Positions 34,382 through 43,446 of a stretch of 64,000 bases of DNA are shown one piece after another. Positions within the stretch are counted from its first letter, which is position 1; every line of letters begins with the position of its first letter. A program made the translations under genes and the position numbers. This DNA is from Streptomyces sp. NBC_00390. Its GTDB lineage: Bacteria > Actinomycetota > Actinomycetes > Streptomycetales > Streptomycetaceae. The stretch lies in contig NZ_CP107945.1 of NCBI RefSeq assembly GCF_036057275.1, positions 4,216,001-4,280,000 of the forward strand, read 5' to 3'. The notes beneath the pieces were generated by a model. The model saw nothing but the letters and a program-made list of their open reading frames with translations, searched no databases and was not told the DNA's origin.

Positions 34382-35461
34382 GTGAGCGAGACGAGCCCCA
34401 AGCTGCGTGCGGTGCTGGACGGCATCCCCACCTACAAGCCGGGCAAGCCGGCGGCAGCCGGTGGCCCGGTCGCCTTCAAGCTGTCGTCCAACGAGAACCC
34501 CTATCCGCCGCTGCCGGGCGTGATGGAGACCGCGATCGCCGCGGCGCAGAACTTCAACCGCTACCCGGACATGGCCTGCACCGGCCTGATGGACGAACTC
34601 GCGAACCGTTTCGGCGTGCCGGTGTCGCATCTGGCGACCGGCACGGGCTCGGTGGGCGTGGCCCAGTCGCTCCTGCAGTCCACCTCGGGTCCCGGCGACG
34701 AGGTGATCTACGCCTGGCGCTCCTTCGAGGCCTATCCGATCATCACGCAGATCAGCGGGGCGACGCCGGTGCCGGTGCCGCTGACCGCCGGTGACGTGCA
34801 CGATCTCGACGCCATGGCCGATGCGATCACCGAGCGCACGCGGCTGATCTTCGTCTGTAACCCCAACAATCCGACCGGCACGGTGGTGCGCCGGGCCGAG
34901 CTGGAGCGGTTCCTCGACCGGGTGCCGTCGGATGTGCTGGTGGTGCTGGACGAGGCGTACCGCGAGTTCATCCGGGACGCCCAGGTCCCCGACGGGCTCG
35001 AGATCTACCGCGAGCGTCCGAACGTGGCCGTGCTGCGCACCTTCTCCAAGGCGTACGGACTGGCCGGGCTGCGGGTCGGTTTCGCCGTCGCCCAGGAGCC
35101 GGTGGCTGCCGCGCTGCGCAAGACGGCGGTCCCGTTCGGTGTCTCCCAGCTCGCGCAGGACGCGGCCGTGGCCTCGCTGCGGGCCGAGGACGAACTGCTG
35201 GGGCGGGTCGGTTCGCTGGTCGCCGAGCGCACGCGGGTGCACCAGGGTCTGATCGAGCAGGGCTGGACCGTGCCCGAGACCCAGGCGAACTTCGTCTGGC
35301 TGCGGCTCGGCGAGCGGACCCTCGACTTCGCCGCCGCCTGCGAGAAGGCCGGTGTGGTCGTGCGGCCGTTCGCGGGAGAAGGCGTGCGGGTGACGATCGG
35401 CGAGTGCGAGGCCAACGATGTGTTCCTGCACACCGCGGCGAACTTCAGCAAGGAGCTGTAG
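34382..35461 (+). CDS. hisC: HisC-type histidinol-phosphate/aromatic aminotransferase
   Basis: This is a class I/II PLP aminotransferase of 359 aa that transfers amino groups to imidazole acetol phosphate or aromatic 2-oxoacids. LSSNENPYPPLP at the N-terminus is the family hallmark; the cofactor region CNPNNPTGTVV and the Schiff-base K223 in FSKAYGLAGLRVGF are present. The GTG at 34382 follows AAGGAGG; the long frame from 34130 is rejected. Streptomyces usually has another hisC in the his operon, so this isolated copy may act mainly on aromatic acids (inference). A perfect 17-bp hairpin follows. Confidence 0.9.
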   Translation: MSETSPKLRAVLDGIPTYKPGKPAAAGGPVAFKLSSNENPYPPLPGVMETAIAAAQNFNRYPDMACTGLMDELANRFGVPVSHLATGTGSVGVAQSLLQSTSGPGDEVIYAWRSFEAYPIITQISGATPVPVPLTAGDVHDLDAMADAITERTRLIFVCNPNNPTGTVVRRAELERFLDRVPSDVLVVLDEAYREFIRDAQVPDGLEIYRERPNVAVLRTFSKAYGLAGLRVGFAVAQEPVAAALRKTAVPFGVSQLAQDAAVASLRAEDELLGRVGSLVAERTRVHQGLIEQGWTVPETQANFVWLRLGERTLDFAAACEKAGVVVRPFAGEGVRVTIGECEANDVFLHTAANFSKEL

Positions 35462-35481
35462 GGACAGCCGCGCCGTACGCA

Positions 35482-35519
35482 GGGAAACCCCCATGAGCCC
35501 GTGCTCATGGGGGTTTCCC
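35482..35519 (+). terminator. Terminator after the hisC-type gene
   Basis: A 17-bp perfect stem, GGGAAACCCCCATGAGC (35482-35498) / GCTCATGGGGGTTTCCC (35503-35519), with a 4-nt loop lies 20 bp after the stop codon and insulates the cyd promoter. Confidence 0.85.
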
Positions 35520-35614
35520 ATGAGCGGGTGGCCGGTGGCGGGCGGTCGGTCCGGCGCTGAAGGGGTACCCCCGGTCGATGGCCTCGCAGGCGGGTGAGCC
35601 ATAATGCTTGTGAA

Positions 35615-35630
35615 TGTGAACGCGTTCACA
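35615..35630. promoter_or_regulatory. Rex operator of the cytochrome bd operon
   Basis: TGTGAACGCGTTCACA is a perfect 16-bp palindrome identical to the core of the redox-sensing repressor Rex site established at cydA in Streptomyces. It lies 82 bp upstream of the cydA start. High NADH/NAD+ should release Rex and induce cyd. Confidence 0.92.
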
Positions 35631-35712
35631 AGCGCTGCCGTTTTCTTCCGTAATCAGGGGAATCTGCGGGGCACACTGCGCTGTGATCACGGCGACGTAA
35701 GGAGATGACGAC

Positions 35713-37221
35713 GTGGATCTGGCTCTGGCGCCGGAAACCCTGGCGCGTTGGCAGTTCGGCATCACCACCGTCTACCACTTCCTCTTCGTCCCTCTGACGA
35801 TCTCGCTCGCCGCGCTCACCGCCGGCCTGCAGACCGCCTGGGTGCGGACGGAGAAGGAGAAGTACCTCAGAGCCACCAAATTCTGGGGCAGGCTCTTCCT
35901 GATCAATATCGCGATGGGCGTCGTCACCGGCATCGTCCAGGAGTTCCAGTTCGGTATGAACTGGTCCGACTACTCGCGCTTCGTCGGTGACATCTTCGGT
36001 GCTCCGCTCGCCTTCGAGGCACTGATCGCGTTCTTCTTCGAGTCGACCTTCATCGGACTGTGGATCTTCGGCTGGGACAAGCTCCCGAAGAAGATCCATC
36101 TGGCCTGCATCTGGATGGTCTCGATCGGCACCGTCCTGTCCGCGTACTTCATCCTGGCGGCCAACTCCTGGATGCAGCACCCGGTCGGCTACCGGATCAA
36201 CGAGGAACGCGGGCGGGCCGAGCTCACCGACTTCTGGCTGGTGCTCACCCAGAACACCGCGCTGACCCAGTTCTTCCACACCATGACGGCCGCCTTCCTT
36301 GTCGGCGGTGCCTTCATGGCCGGTATCTCCGCCTTCCACCTGGCCCGCAGGAAGCACATCCCGGTGATGCGCAGCTCGCTGCGGCTCGGACTGGTCACCA
36401 TCGCGGTCGCCGGTCTGCTCACCGCCGTCAGCGGCGATCTGCTCGGCAAGGTCATGTTCAAGCAGCAGCCGATGAAGATGGCCGCCGCCGAGGCGCTGTG
36501 GGACGGCGAGGCGCCCGCGCCCTTCTCGATCTTCGCCTACGGAGACGTCGACGCCGGCCACAACAAGGTCGCCATAGAGATCCCCGGCCTGCTGTCCTTC
36601 CTGGCCAACGACGACTTCGACTCGTACGTCCCGGGCATCAACGACGTCAACAAGGCGGAGCAGGAGAAGTTCGGCCCCGGCGACTACCGACCCAACATCC
36701 CCGTCGCCTACTGGGGGTTCCGCTGGATGATCGGCTTCGGGATGGCCTCCCTCGCCATCGGCATGGCCGGGCTCTGGCTGACGCGCCGGAAGTTCCTGCT
36801 GCCGCCGGCGCTGAGGACCGGCGAGGACGAGGTCCCGCATCTGGTCCTCTTCAGGAACAAGGCGCTCAGCCCCCGGCTGAGCAAGTGGTACTGGCTCGTT
36901 GCGCTGTGGACCACGGCGTTCCCGCTGATCGCCAACTCCTGGGGGTGGATCTTCACGGAGATGGGCCGCCAGCCCTGGGTCGTGTACGGCGTGCTGCGCA
37001 CCCGGGACGCGGTCTCCCCCGGTGTCTCCCAGGCCGAGGTCCTCGCCTCGATGACCGTCTTCACCCTGCTCTACGCCGTGCTCGCCGTGATCGAGGTCAG
37101 GCTGCTGGTGAAGTACGTCAAGGCCGGGCCGCCCGAGCTCACCGATGCCGACCGCAACCCGCCCACGAGGATCGGCGGCGACGACCGCGACGCCGACCGG
37201 CCGATGGCCTTCTCGTACTGA
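35713..37221 (+). CDS. cydA: Cytochrome bd ubiquinol/menaquinol oxidase subunit I
   Basis: CydA carries haems b558, b595 and d of the high-affinity terminal oxidase bd and oxidises quinol at low oxygen. The 502-aa polytopic protein has RWQFGITTVYHFLFVPLTI with H22 as a haem ligand, the EFQFGMNWSDYSRFVGDIFGAPLA signature and the short Q-loop type of actinobacteria. The GTG start at 35713 follows AAGGAG. It is transcribed with cydB 23 bp downstream. Confidence 0.97.
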   Translation: MDLALAPETLARWQFGITTVYHFLFVPLTISLAALTAGLQTAWVRTEKEKYLRATKFWGRLFLINIAMGVVTGIVQEFQFGMNWSDYSRFVGDIFGAPLAFEALIAFFFESTFIGLWIFGWDKLPKKIHLACIWMVSIGTVLSAYFILAANSWMQHPVGYRINEERGRAELTDFWLVLTQNTALTQFFHTMTAAFLVGGAFMAGISAFHLARRKHIPVMRSSLRLGLVTIAVAGLLTAVSGDLLGKVMFKQQPMKMAAAEALWDGEAPAPFSIFAYGDVDAGHNKVAIEIPGLLSFLANDDFDSYVPGINDVNKAEQEKFGPGDYRPNIPVAYWGFRWMIGFGMASLAIGMAGLWLTRRKFLLPPALRTGEDEVPHLVLFRNKALSPRLSKWYWLVALWTTAFPLIANSWGWIFTEMGRQPWVVYGVLRTRDAVSPGVSQAEVLASMTVFTLLYAVLAVIEVRLLVKYVKAGPPELTDADRNPPTRIGGDDRDADRPMAFSY

Positions 37222-37244
37222 GACCGCTGAGGAGCTGCTGAGGC

Positions 37245-38246
37245 ATGGAACTCCATGACGTCTGGTTCGTACTCATCGCCGTCCTGTGGATCGGCTACTT
37301 CTTCCTTGAGGGATTCGACTTCGGGGTGGGCATCCTGACCAAGCTGCTGGCCCGGGACCGGAGCGAGCGGCGCGTCCTGATCAACACCATCGGGCCGGTC
37401 TGGGACGGCAACGAGGTGTGGCTGCTGACCGCCGGAGGCGCGACCTTCGCCGCCTTCCCGGAGTGGTACGCCACTCTCTTCTCCGGGTTCTATCTCCCCC
37501 TGCTGCTCATCCTGGTCTGTCTGATCGTGCGCGGGGTCGCCTTCGAGTACCGGCACAAGCGGACCGAGGAGCGCTGGCAGACCAACTGGGAGCACGCCAT
37601 CTTCTGGACGTCCCTGCTGCCGGCCCTGCTGTGGGGTGTCGCGTTCGGCAACATCGTGCGCGGCGTGAAGATCGACGAGAACAAGGAGTACGTCGGCTCC
37701 TTTCTCGACCTCCTCAACCCGTACGCGCTGCTGGGCGGGTTGGTGACGCTCACTCTCTTCACCTTCCACGGCACGGTGTTCGCCGCGCTGAAGACAGTGG
37801 GGGACATAAGGGTCCGAGCCCGCGCGCTCGCGCTGAAGCTCGGACTCCTCACCGCCGTTCTCGCGCTCGTCTTTCTGCTGTGGACCCAGGCCTCGTTCGG
37901 CGACGGCCCCAGTCTGGTGGCGATGATGGTCGCGGTGGGGGCGCTGGTCGGGGCGGTCGGGGCCATCAGGGCGGGGCGGGAGGGCTGGTCGTTCGCACTG
38001 TCGGGCGTGACCATCACCGCAGCGGTGGCGATGCTGTTCCTCACGCTCTTCCCGAACGTCATGCCGTCCTCGCTCAATGACGCCTGGAGTCTGACGGTCA
38101 CCAATGCGTCGTCGAGCCCGTACACGCTGAAGATCATGACCTGGTGTGCCGGTATTGCCGCCCCACTGGTCATGCTCTACCAGGGTTGGACGTACTGGGT
38201 GTTCCGCAAGCGGATCGGCACCCAGCACATCGCCGACGCGCACTAG
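37245..38246 (+). CDS. cydB: Cytochrome bd oxidase subunit II
   Basis: CydB is the second membrane subunit of cytochrome bd, stabilising the haems. The 333-aa protein starts MELHDVWFVLIAVLWIGYFFLEGFDFGVGIL, the typical CydB N-terminus, followed by GPVWDGNEVWLLTAGGATFAAFP and about eight membrane helices. ATG 37245 is 23 bp after cydA and the stop is 6 bp before the cydCD start, so the three genes are operonic. Confidence 0.97.
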   Translation: MELHDVWFVLIAVLWIGYFFLEGFDFGVGILTKLLARDRSERRVLINTIGPVWDGNEVWLLTAGGATFAAFPEWYATLFSGFYLPLLLILVCLIVRGVAFEYRHKRTEERWQTNWEHAIFWTSLLPALLWGVAFGNIVRGVKIDENKEYVGSFLDLLNPYALLGGLVTLTLFTFHGTVFAALKTVGDIRVRARALALKLGLLTAVLALVFLLWTQASFGDGPSLVAMMVAVGALVGAVGAIRAGREGWSFALSGVTITAAVAMLFLTLFPNVMPSSLNDAWSLTVTNASSSPYTLKIMTWCAGIAAPLVMLYQGWTYWVFRKRIGTQHIADAH

Positions 38247-38252
38247 CGGGGG

Positions 38253-41200
38253 ATGTTTCACGTGAAACCGATCGACCCGCGTCTTCTCCGGTACGCCCGA
38301 GCCACCCGGCTCTTCCTGATCACCGTGGTGGGCCTCGGGCTGGCCGGCTCGGCGCTGGTCATCGCCCAGGCGATGCTGATCGCCGAGGTCGTGGTGGGCG
38401 CGTTCCAGCGCGGACTCTCCACCTCCTCGCTCGCGACGCCGCTGGCGCTGCTGGCGGCAGTGGCCCTCGGCCGGGGGGCCGTGTCCTGGCTGACGGAACT
38501 GGCCGCGCACCGGGCGAGTGCCGCGGTCAAGTCGGAGCTGCGCGGGCGGTTGCTGCAGCGGGCCGCCGAACTGGGCCCGGGGTGGCTCGGCGGGCACGGG
38601 GTCTCCCCTGTCCGCGGAGCTGTGGGCGGGACCGGATCGCTTGTCGCGCTCGCCACGCGAGGCATTGACGCGCTGGACGACTATTTCTCGCGCTATCTGC
38701 CGCAGCTGGGGCTGGCGGTTGTGGTGCCGGTCGCCGTGCTGGTGCGGATCGTGACCGAGGACTGGGTCTCGGCCGCGGTCATCGTGGTCACGCTGCCGCT
38801 GATTCCGGTGTTCATGGTGCTGATCGGCTGGGCGACACAGGCCCGGATGGACCGTCAGTGGCGGCTGCTGTCCCGGCTGTCGGGTCACTTCCTGGATGTG
38901 GTCGCAGGCCTGCCGACCCTGAAGGTGTTCGGACGGGCCAAGGCGCAGGCGGAGTCGATCCGGGCCATCACCACCCAGTACCGGCAGGCGACCCTGCGCA
39001 CCCTGCGGATCGCGTTCCTCTCCTCGTTCGCCCTGGAGCTGCTCTCCACGCTGTCGGTGGCGCTGGTGGCGGTCGGTATCGGCATGCGGCTGGTTCATGG
39101 CGAGCTGGATCTGTACACGGGGCTGGTGATCCTCATCCTGGCGCCGGAGGCATACCTGCCGATCCGCCAGGTCGGGGCGCAGTACCACGCCGCGGCGGAG
39201 GGTCTGTCCGCCGCGGAGGACATCTTCGAGGTGCTGGCCGCCGAGCCGGCACCGGCCGGTACGCGACCGGTGCCGGACACACTCCGGCTGGAGCTCGACG
39301 CGGTGACCGTGCGGCATGCGGGGCGCAGTGAGGTCTCGCTCGATGCGGCCTGCCTGGTGGTGGAGCCCGGCGAGACGGTCGCGCTGATCGGGGAGAGTGG
39401 GTCCGGGAAGTCGACGCTGCTGAATGTGCTGCTGGGCTTTGTCCAACCGGCCGGCGGCCGGGTGCGGATCGGCGGCACGGACCTGGCCGACCTCGATCCC
39501 GGACGGTGGCGGGAGCAGATCGCGTGGGTGCCCCAGCGGCCGCATCTCTTCGCCGGGACGATCGCGGAGAACGTCCGCCTGGCGCGGCCGGACGCGGACG
39601 ACGCGGCGGTGTACGCGGCGCTGCGGGACGCGGGCGCGTACGACTTCGTGGCCGCCCTCCCCCTGGGTGCGGACACGTGGCTCGGGGAGGACGGTGCGGG
39701 GCTCTCGGCAGGACAGCGGCAACGGCTCGCGCTGGCCCGGGCGTTCCTCGCGGACCGGCCGATCCTTCTGCTCGACGAGCCCACGGCGGCGCTCGACGGA
39801 GAGACGGAGGCGGGCATCGTCGAGGCGGTGGGGCGGCTGGCCCGCGGGCGCACGGTGCTGCTGGTCGTGCACCGGCCGGCGCTGCTCGCAGTGGCGGACC
39901 GGGTGGTCACGCTCACCCGTCGCCCGCCTGCGTCCTCAGGAACGCGCCCGGCCAGCGGAGCGCCCGAGGCAACGGGCCCGCGGCCCGGGCCGGAAGGGAT
40001 GCCGTCGGCGCCCGCCCACAGGTCGGAGTCACACACGGTCCAGTCCCGCACGGCGGTTGCGCGCTCGCCGCTCGCGCGGGTGCGGGCGGCCGCCGGAGAG
40101 GTGCGCGGCCGGCTCGCCCTTGCGCTGGCACTGGGCAGTCTCGCGCTCGGATCAGCAGTGGGGCTGATGGCGGTCTCTGGCTGGCTGATCTCCCGCGCCG
40201 CCGAACAGCCGCCTGTGCTCTATCTGATGGTGGCCGTGACGGCGACCCGGGCCTTCGGTATCGGGCGGGCGGTCTTCCGGTACGCGGAGCGGCTCGTGTC
40301 GCACGACGCCGTACTGCGGATGCTCGCCGATATGCGGGTTTCGGTCTACCGCCGGCTGGAGCGGATCGCGCCCGCCGGACTGCGCCGCACGCGGCGCGGG
40401 GATCTGCTGACGCGTCTTGTCGCCGATGTGGACGCCCTTCAGGACTACTGGCTGCGCTGGCTGCTGCCCGCGGGGACCGCTGCTGTCGTCGGGGCGGTCT
40501 CCGTCGGTTTCACGGCGTGGCTGCTGCCCGAGGCCGGGGCGGTCCTCGCCGCCGGCCTGCTCGCCGCAGGGGTCGGCGTACCGCTGATCGGCGGGGCGTT
40601 CGCGCGACAGGCCGAGAACCGGCTGGCACCCGCGCGGGGGACGCTGGCGATCCGTATCGTCGACCTGCTCGGCGGGGCGGCCGAGTTGACGGTCGCCGGA
40701 GCGCTGAAGCGCCGGCTCGAGAGGGCACGTGAGGCGGACGGGCGGCTGACCCGTATCGCGGCGAGGGGTGCGGCCGCGACGGCGCTCGGCTCCGGGCTGT
40801 CCGCCCTGGTGTGCGGGCTGACCGTGGTGGCTGCCGCGTTCGTCGGGGTGCAGGCCGTACGGGAGGGGCGGCTCGACGGGGTCAGCCTGGCGGTCGTCGT
40901 GCTGACGCCGCTTGCCGCGTTCGAGGCCGTCGCCGGACTGCCGCTCGCCGTGCAGTACCGCCGGCGGGTCAGGCGAAGCGCCGAGCGGGTGTACGAGGTG
41001 CTGGATGCGCCCGTGCCGGTGCACGAGCCGCAGCACCCGGCCGCCGCCCCCGGCACGGCGTTCCCGCTGACCCTGAGCGGGATCTGTGCCCGTTACCCCG
41101 GCCAGGAGCGGAACGCGCTCGACGGGGTCGATCTCACCCTGACGCCCGGGAAGCGGATCGCGGTGGTCGGATCGTCCGGATCGGGAAAGACGACGCTTGC

Positions 41201-41831
41201 TCAGCTGATGCTGCGGTTCCTCGACGCCCGCTCGGGGAGCTACACGATCGGCGGAGCGGACGCCGCGGCACTGGACGGTGACGCGGTGCGCCGTTTCGTG
41301 GGGCTGTGCGCACAGGATGCCCACCTCTTCGACAGCTCCCTGCGGGAGAACCTGCGGCTCGCCCGCACCGGAGCCTCGGAGGAGGAGCTGCGCCGGGCAC
41401 TTGCCGACGCCCGGCTGCTGGAGTGGGTCGACGCGCTGCCCGACGGGCTGGACAGCCTGGTCGGCGAGCACGGGGCGCATCTGTCCGGTGGCCAGCGCCA
41501 GCGGCTGGCCCTCGCGCGCGCACTGCTGGCCCGCTTCCCGGTACTGGTGCTCGACGAGCCGGCCGAGCATCTCGACCTGGCCACGGCCGATGCGCTCACC
41601 GCCGATCTGCTGGCGGCGAGCGAGGAGCGCTCTGCCGAGGGCGTGGCGACCGTGCTGATCACCCACCGGCTCCGCGGCCTGGAAGCCGTCGACGAGATCG
41701 TGGTCATGGAGGAGGGGCGGTGCGTGCAGCGCGGCCCCTACGAGGAGCTCGCCGGAGCCGACGGGCCGCTTCTGCGGATGCTGGAACGGGAGAGGGCCGC
41801 GGACCTGCTCAGCACCCGAGTCTCCGCCTGA
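38253..41831 (+). CDS. cydCD: Fused CydD-CydC heterodimeric ABC exporter
   Basis: This 1192-aa protein joins the two half-transporters that export glutathione/cysteine-type reductants for cytochrome bd assembly. The CydD half has its TM domain (about 1-320) and an ATPase with GESGSGKST (about 380) and LSAGQRQRLALAR. The CydC half starts near residue 600 with a second TM domain and GSSGSGKTT (about 972) and LSGGQRQRLALAR. Fusion is the rule in actinobacteria. The ATG at 38253 overlaps a parS site, which encodes FHVKP at residues 2-6. The stop is followed by a decayed kinase gene. Confidence 0.95.
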   Translation: MFHVKPIDPRLLRYARATRLFLITVVGLGLAGSALVIAQAMLIAEVVVGAFQRGLSTSSLATPLALLAAVALGRGAVSWLTELAAHRASAAVKSELRGRLLQRAAELGPGWLGGHGVSPVRGAVGGTGSLVALATRGIDALDDYFSRYLPQLGLAVVVPVAVLVRIVTEDWVSAAVIVVTLPLIPVFMVLIGWATQARMDRQWRLLSRLSGHFLDVVAGLPTLKVFGRAKAQAESIRAITTQYRQATLRTLRIAFLSSFALELLSTLSVALVAVGIGMRLVHGELDLYTGLVILILAPEAYLPIRQVGAQYHAAAEGLSAAEDIFEVLAAEPAPAGTRPVPDTLRLELDAVTVRHAGRSEVSLDAACLVVEPGETVALIGESGSGKSTLLNVLLGFVQPAGGRVRIGGTDLADLDPGRWREQIAWVPQRPHLFAGTIAENVRLARPDADDAAVYAALRDAGAYDFVAALPLGADTWLGEDGAGLSAGQRQRLALARAFLADRPILLLDEPTAALDGETEAGIVEAVGRLARGRTVLLVVHRPALLAVADRVVTLTRRPPASSGTRPASGAPEATGPRPGPEGMPSAPAHRSESHTVQSRTAVARSPLARVRAAAGEVRGRLALALALGSLALGSAVGLMAVSGWLISRAAEQPPVLYLMVAVTATRAFGIGRAVFRYAERLVSHDAVLRMLADMRVSVYRRLERIAPAGLRRTRRGDLLTRLVADVDALQDYWLRWLLPAGTAAVVGAVSVGFTAWLLPEAGAVLAAGLLAAGVGVPLIGGAFARQAENRLAPARGTLAIRIVDLLGGAAELTVAGALKRRLERAREADGRLTRIAARGAAATALGSGLSALVCGLTVVAAAFVGVQAVREGRLDGVSLAVVVLTPLAAFEAVAGLPLAVQYRRRVRRSAERVYEVLDAPVPVHEPQHPAAAPGTAFPLTLSGICARYPGQERNALDGVDLTLTPGKRIAVVGSSGSGKTTLAQLMLRFLDARSGSYTIGGADAAALDGDAVRRFVGLCAQDAHLFDSSLRENLRLARTGASEEELRRALADARLLEWVDALPDGLDSLVGEHGAHLSGGQRQRLALARALLARFPVLVLDEPAEHLDLATADALTADLLAASEERSAEGVATVLITHRLRGLEAVDEIVVMEEGRCVQRGPYEELAGADGPLLRMLERERAADLLSTRVSA
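38255..38268. promoter_or_regulatory. parS site 4 within the cydCD start
   Basis: An exact GTTTCACGTGAAAC palindrome begins at the G of the cydCD initiation codon, so the ParB site doubles as codons 1-6. Bound ParB could interfere with the cydB-cydCD junction. Confidence 0.92.
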
Positions 41832-41838
41832 AGCGGGG

Positions 41839-42340
41839 GCGGTCACCACCGCCCTCCTCTCCGGCGGCGACGCGGAGGACGCGCTGTCCGTCGTTGCCGA
41901 GCAGGCTCGCAGGCTCGACGATTCGACCGCGGACATTGTGCTGCTGCCCGCCGGCGGTTGTCGGCCCCACTGCCGGCGGGCGAGGCGGGCGCATGGCCGG
42001 CGAGTTCGCCGGCAGGAACCTCGTCGCGGCGCTGCGCGAAGCGCCGGCCGACGTCTCCCGGGATGCGCACGAGTCCCGGATCGTCGGCGGCGATGCCATC
42101 GTGAACTCCCGGACGGCACCGACGGCGTACGCCTGACCGTGGGTGGACGACGGAGTCGGCATCCCGCAGGGCGGCAGGCGCAGCGGACAACGCAGCCTGG
42201 GGCCGCCGGGCCGTGTCGTTGGGCGGCCGCGGCCCGGCAGCGGGAACGACGGCGCTGTGGTGGGCCCCGCTGCAGGCGCCACGGGTGTCGTACTGGACCG
42301 AGCCGTGGCGGCCACTGGGCCAGGTGGCCGTACGACACCG
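41839..42340 (+). pseudogene. Decayed GAF-domain sensor histidine kinase
   Basis: Pieces of a DevS-like histidine kinase survive in changing frames. The first 120 bp read AVTTALLSGGDAEDALSVVAEQARRLDDSTADIVLLPAGG, like a GAF-domain start. Near 42113-42145 DGTDGVRLTV is followed, after a one-base frameshift, by VDDGVGIPQGGRRSG, the ATP-binding G box of histidine kinases, and a degenerate C-terminus. The central His and most of the catalytic domain are missing. An intact kinase is the expected neighbour of cydCD in some Streptomyces (from memory). No intact reading frame remains. Confidence 0.7.
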
Positions 42341-42384
42341 CAGCGGTCCCGGAATTCACACCGGCTCCGGGTGACGATCCGTTG

Positions 42385-43431
42385 ATGCGCTATAGACACC
42401 GCGACCGGCTGCTGCTCATCCCGGTGCTGCTGTGCGCGCTCCTCGGTACGGCAGCACCCACCGCCGCCGCGTCCGACGGACCGCAACCGCCCACCAGCAT
42501 CACCGTGGCGCGGCTGTACGCAGAGGCGGCCAAGGCCACCGAGCGGTACGAGCAGGGCAGGCGCGCGGCCGAGGCTCAGCGCGCCACGGCCGAGGAGCTC
42601 CAGGAGCGGCTGTCACGGCGGCGGCACGCGCTCGGCACTCTCCACGACGCCATCGGCGGCATCGCCCGCGAGCAGTACCGCACCGGCAGCCCGCTCGTGC
42701 AGGCTGCGGCGCTGCTCCTCGCCGACAGCCCTGAAGAGCTGCTGCGGGCACGTCGGGTGGCACGGCAGGCGGAGACGGCGGTCAACCGGCTGCTGCGCCG
42801 GGCGAAGCAGGCCGAACAGCGTGTGGCGGTGGCGGAAGGCAAGGCCCGGGCCGCCTGGCGCGACCTCGACCGGCGCAGCGCCGAGCTGGCCAAGATCAAG
42901 GGTGGCATCGAGAGCAAGCTGGAGACCGCTCAGTGGCAGCTGCAGGGGGAGGCGAATCGCAGCGCTGCCGCGGGCGCCTGCGCGGGTGCCGTCCGGCTGG
43001 AGCAGCCCGGAGGTGTACCGCGGGGGCTCAAGTGGGTGACGCCGGTGGCGAAGTACTCCCTGTCCGCCGGGTTCGACAGCACGGGGGACCACTGGGCCCG
43101 GCGGCACACCGGACAGGACTTCGCGGTGGGCATCGGCGCGCCGGTGCGCTCGGTCGGATCCGGCCGGGTGGTGTCGGTCATCTGCGGCGGCGGCTTCGGT
43201 ATCGAGATCGTGGTCCAGCACCCGGACGGCTACTACTCGCAGTACGCCCATCTGGCATCCGTCACCGTCGACCAGGGCGAGCAGGTGCGTGCCGGGCAGT
43301 GGATCGGCCAGGCGGGCACCACTGGTAACTCGACGGGGCCGCACCTGCACTTCGAGGCGCGGCTCACGCCGTATCTGGGATCCGCTGTGGATCCGGTGGA
43401 GTGGCTGCGCGAGCGCGGGGTGTACATCTGA
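42385..43431 (+). CDS. Secreted M23 family metallopeptidase
   Basis: This is a probable cell-wall endopeptidase (LytM type) of 348 aa. An N-terminal signal peptide (LLLIPVLLCALLGTAAPTAAA) is followed by a long coiled-coil (about 40-200: ARLYAEAAKATERYEQGRRAAEAQRATAEELQERL ...) and a C-terminal M23 domain with HTGQDFAV (H-x3-D zinc ligands), HPDGYYSQYAHL and HLHFE (H-x-H). All ligands are present, so it should be active. The ATG at 42385 is chosen; the upstream in-frame extension runs through the pseudogene. Confidence 0.9.
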   Translation: MRYRHRDRLLLIPVLLCALLGTAAPTAAASDGPQPPTSITVARLYAEAAKATERYEQGRRAAEAQRATAEELQERLSRRRHALGTLHDAIGGIAREQYRTGSPLVQAAALLLADSPEELLRARRVARQAETAVNRLLRRAKQAEQRVAVAEGKARAAWRDLDRRSAELAKIKGGIESKLETAQWQLQGEANRSAAAGACAGAVRLEQPGGVPRGLKWVTPVAKYSLSAGFDSTGDHWARRHTGQDFAVGIGAPVRSVGSGRVVSVICGGGFGIEIVVQHPDGYYSQYAHLASVTVDQGEQVRAGQWIGQAGTTGNSTGPHLHFEARLTPYLGSAVDPVEWLRERGVYI

Positions 43432-43446
43432 GCCCGCGCCCGCGGA

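Noticed and set aside
37071..39872. A 933-codon open frame on the minus strand across cydAB-cydCD
   Set aside because: It is antisense to clear cyd genes, Arg/Gln/His-rich with no family motif, and arises from high GC with few stop codons.
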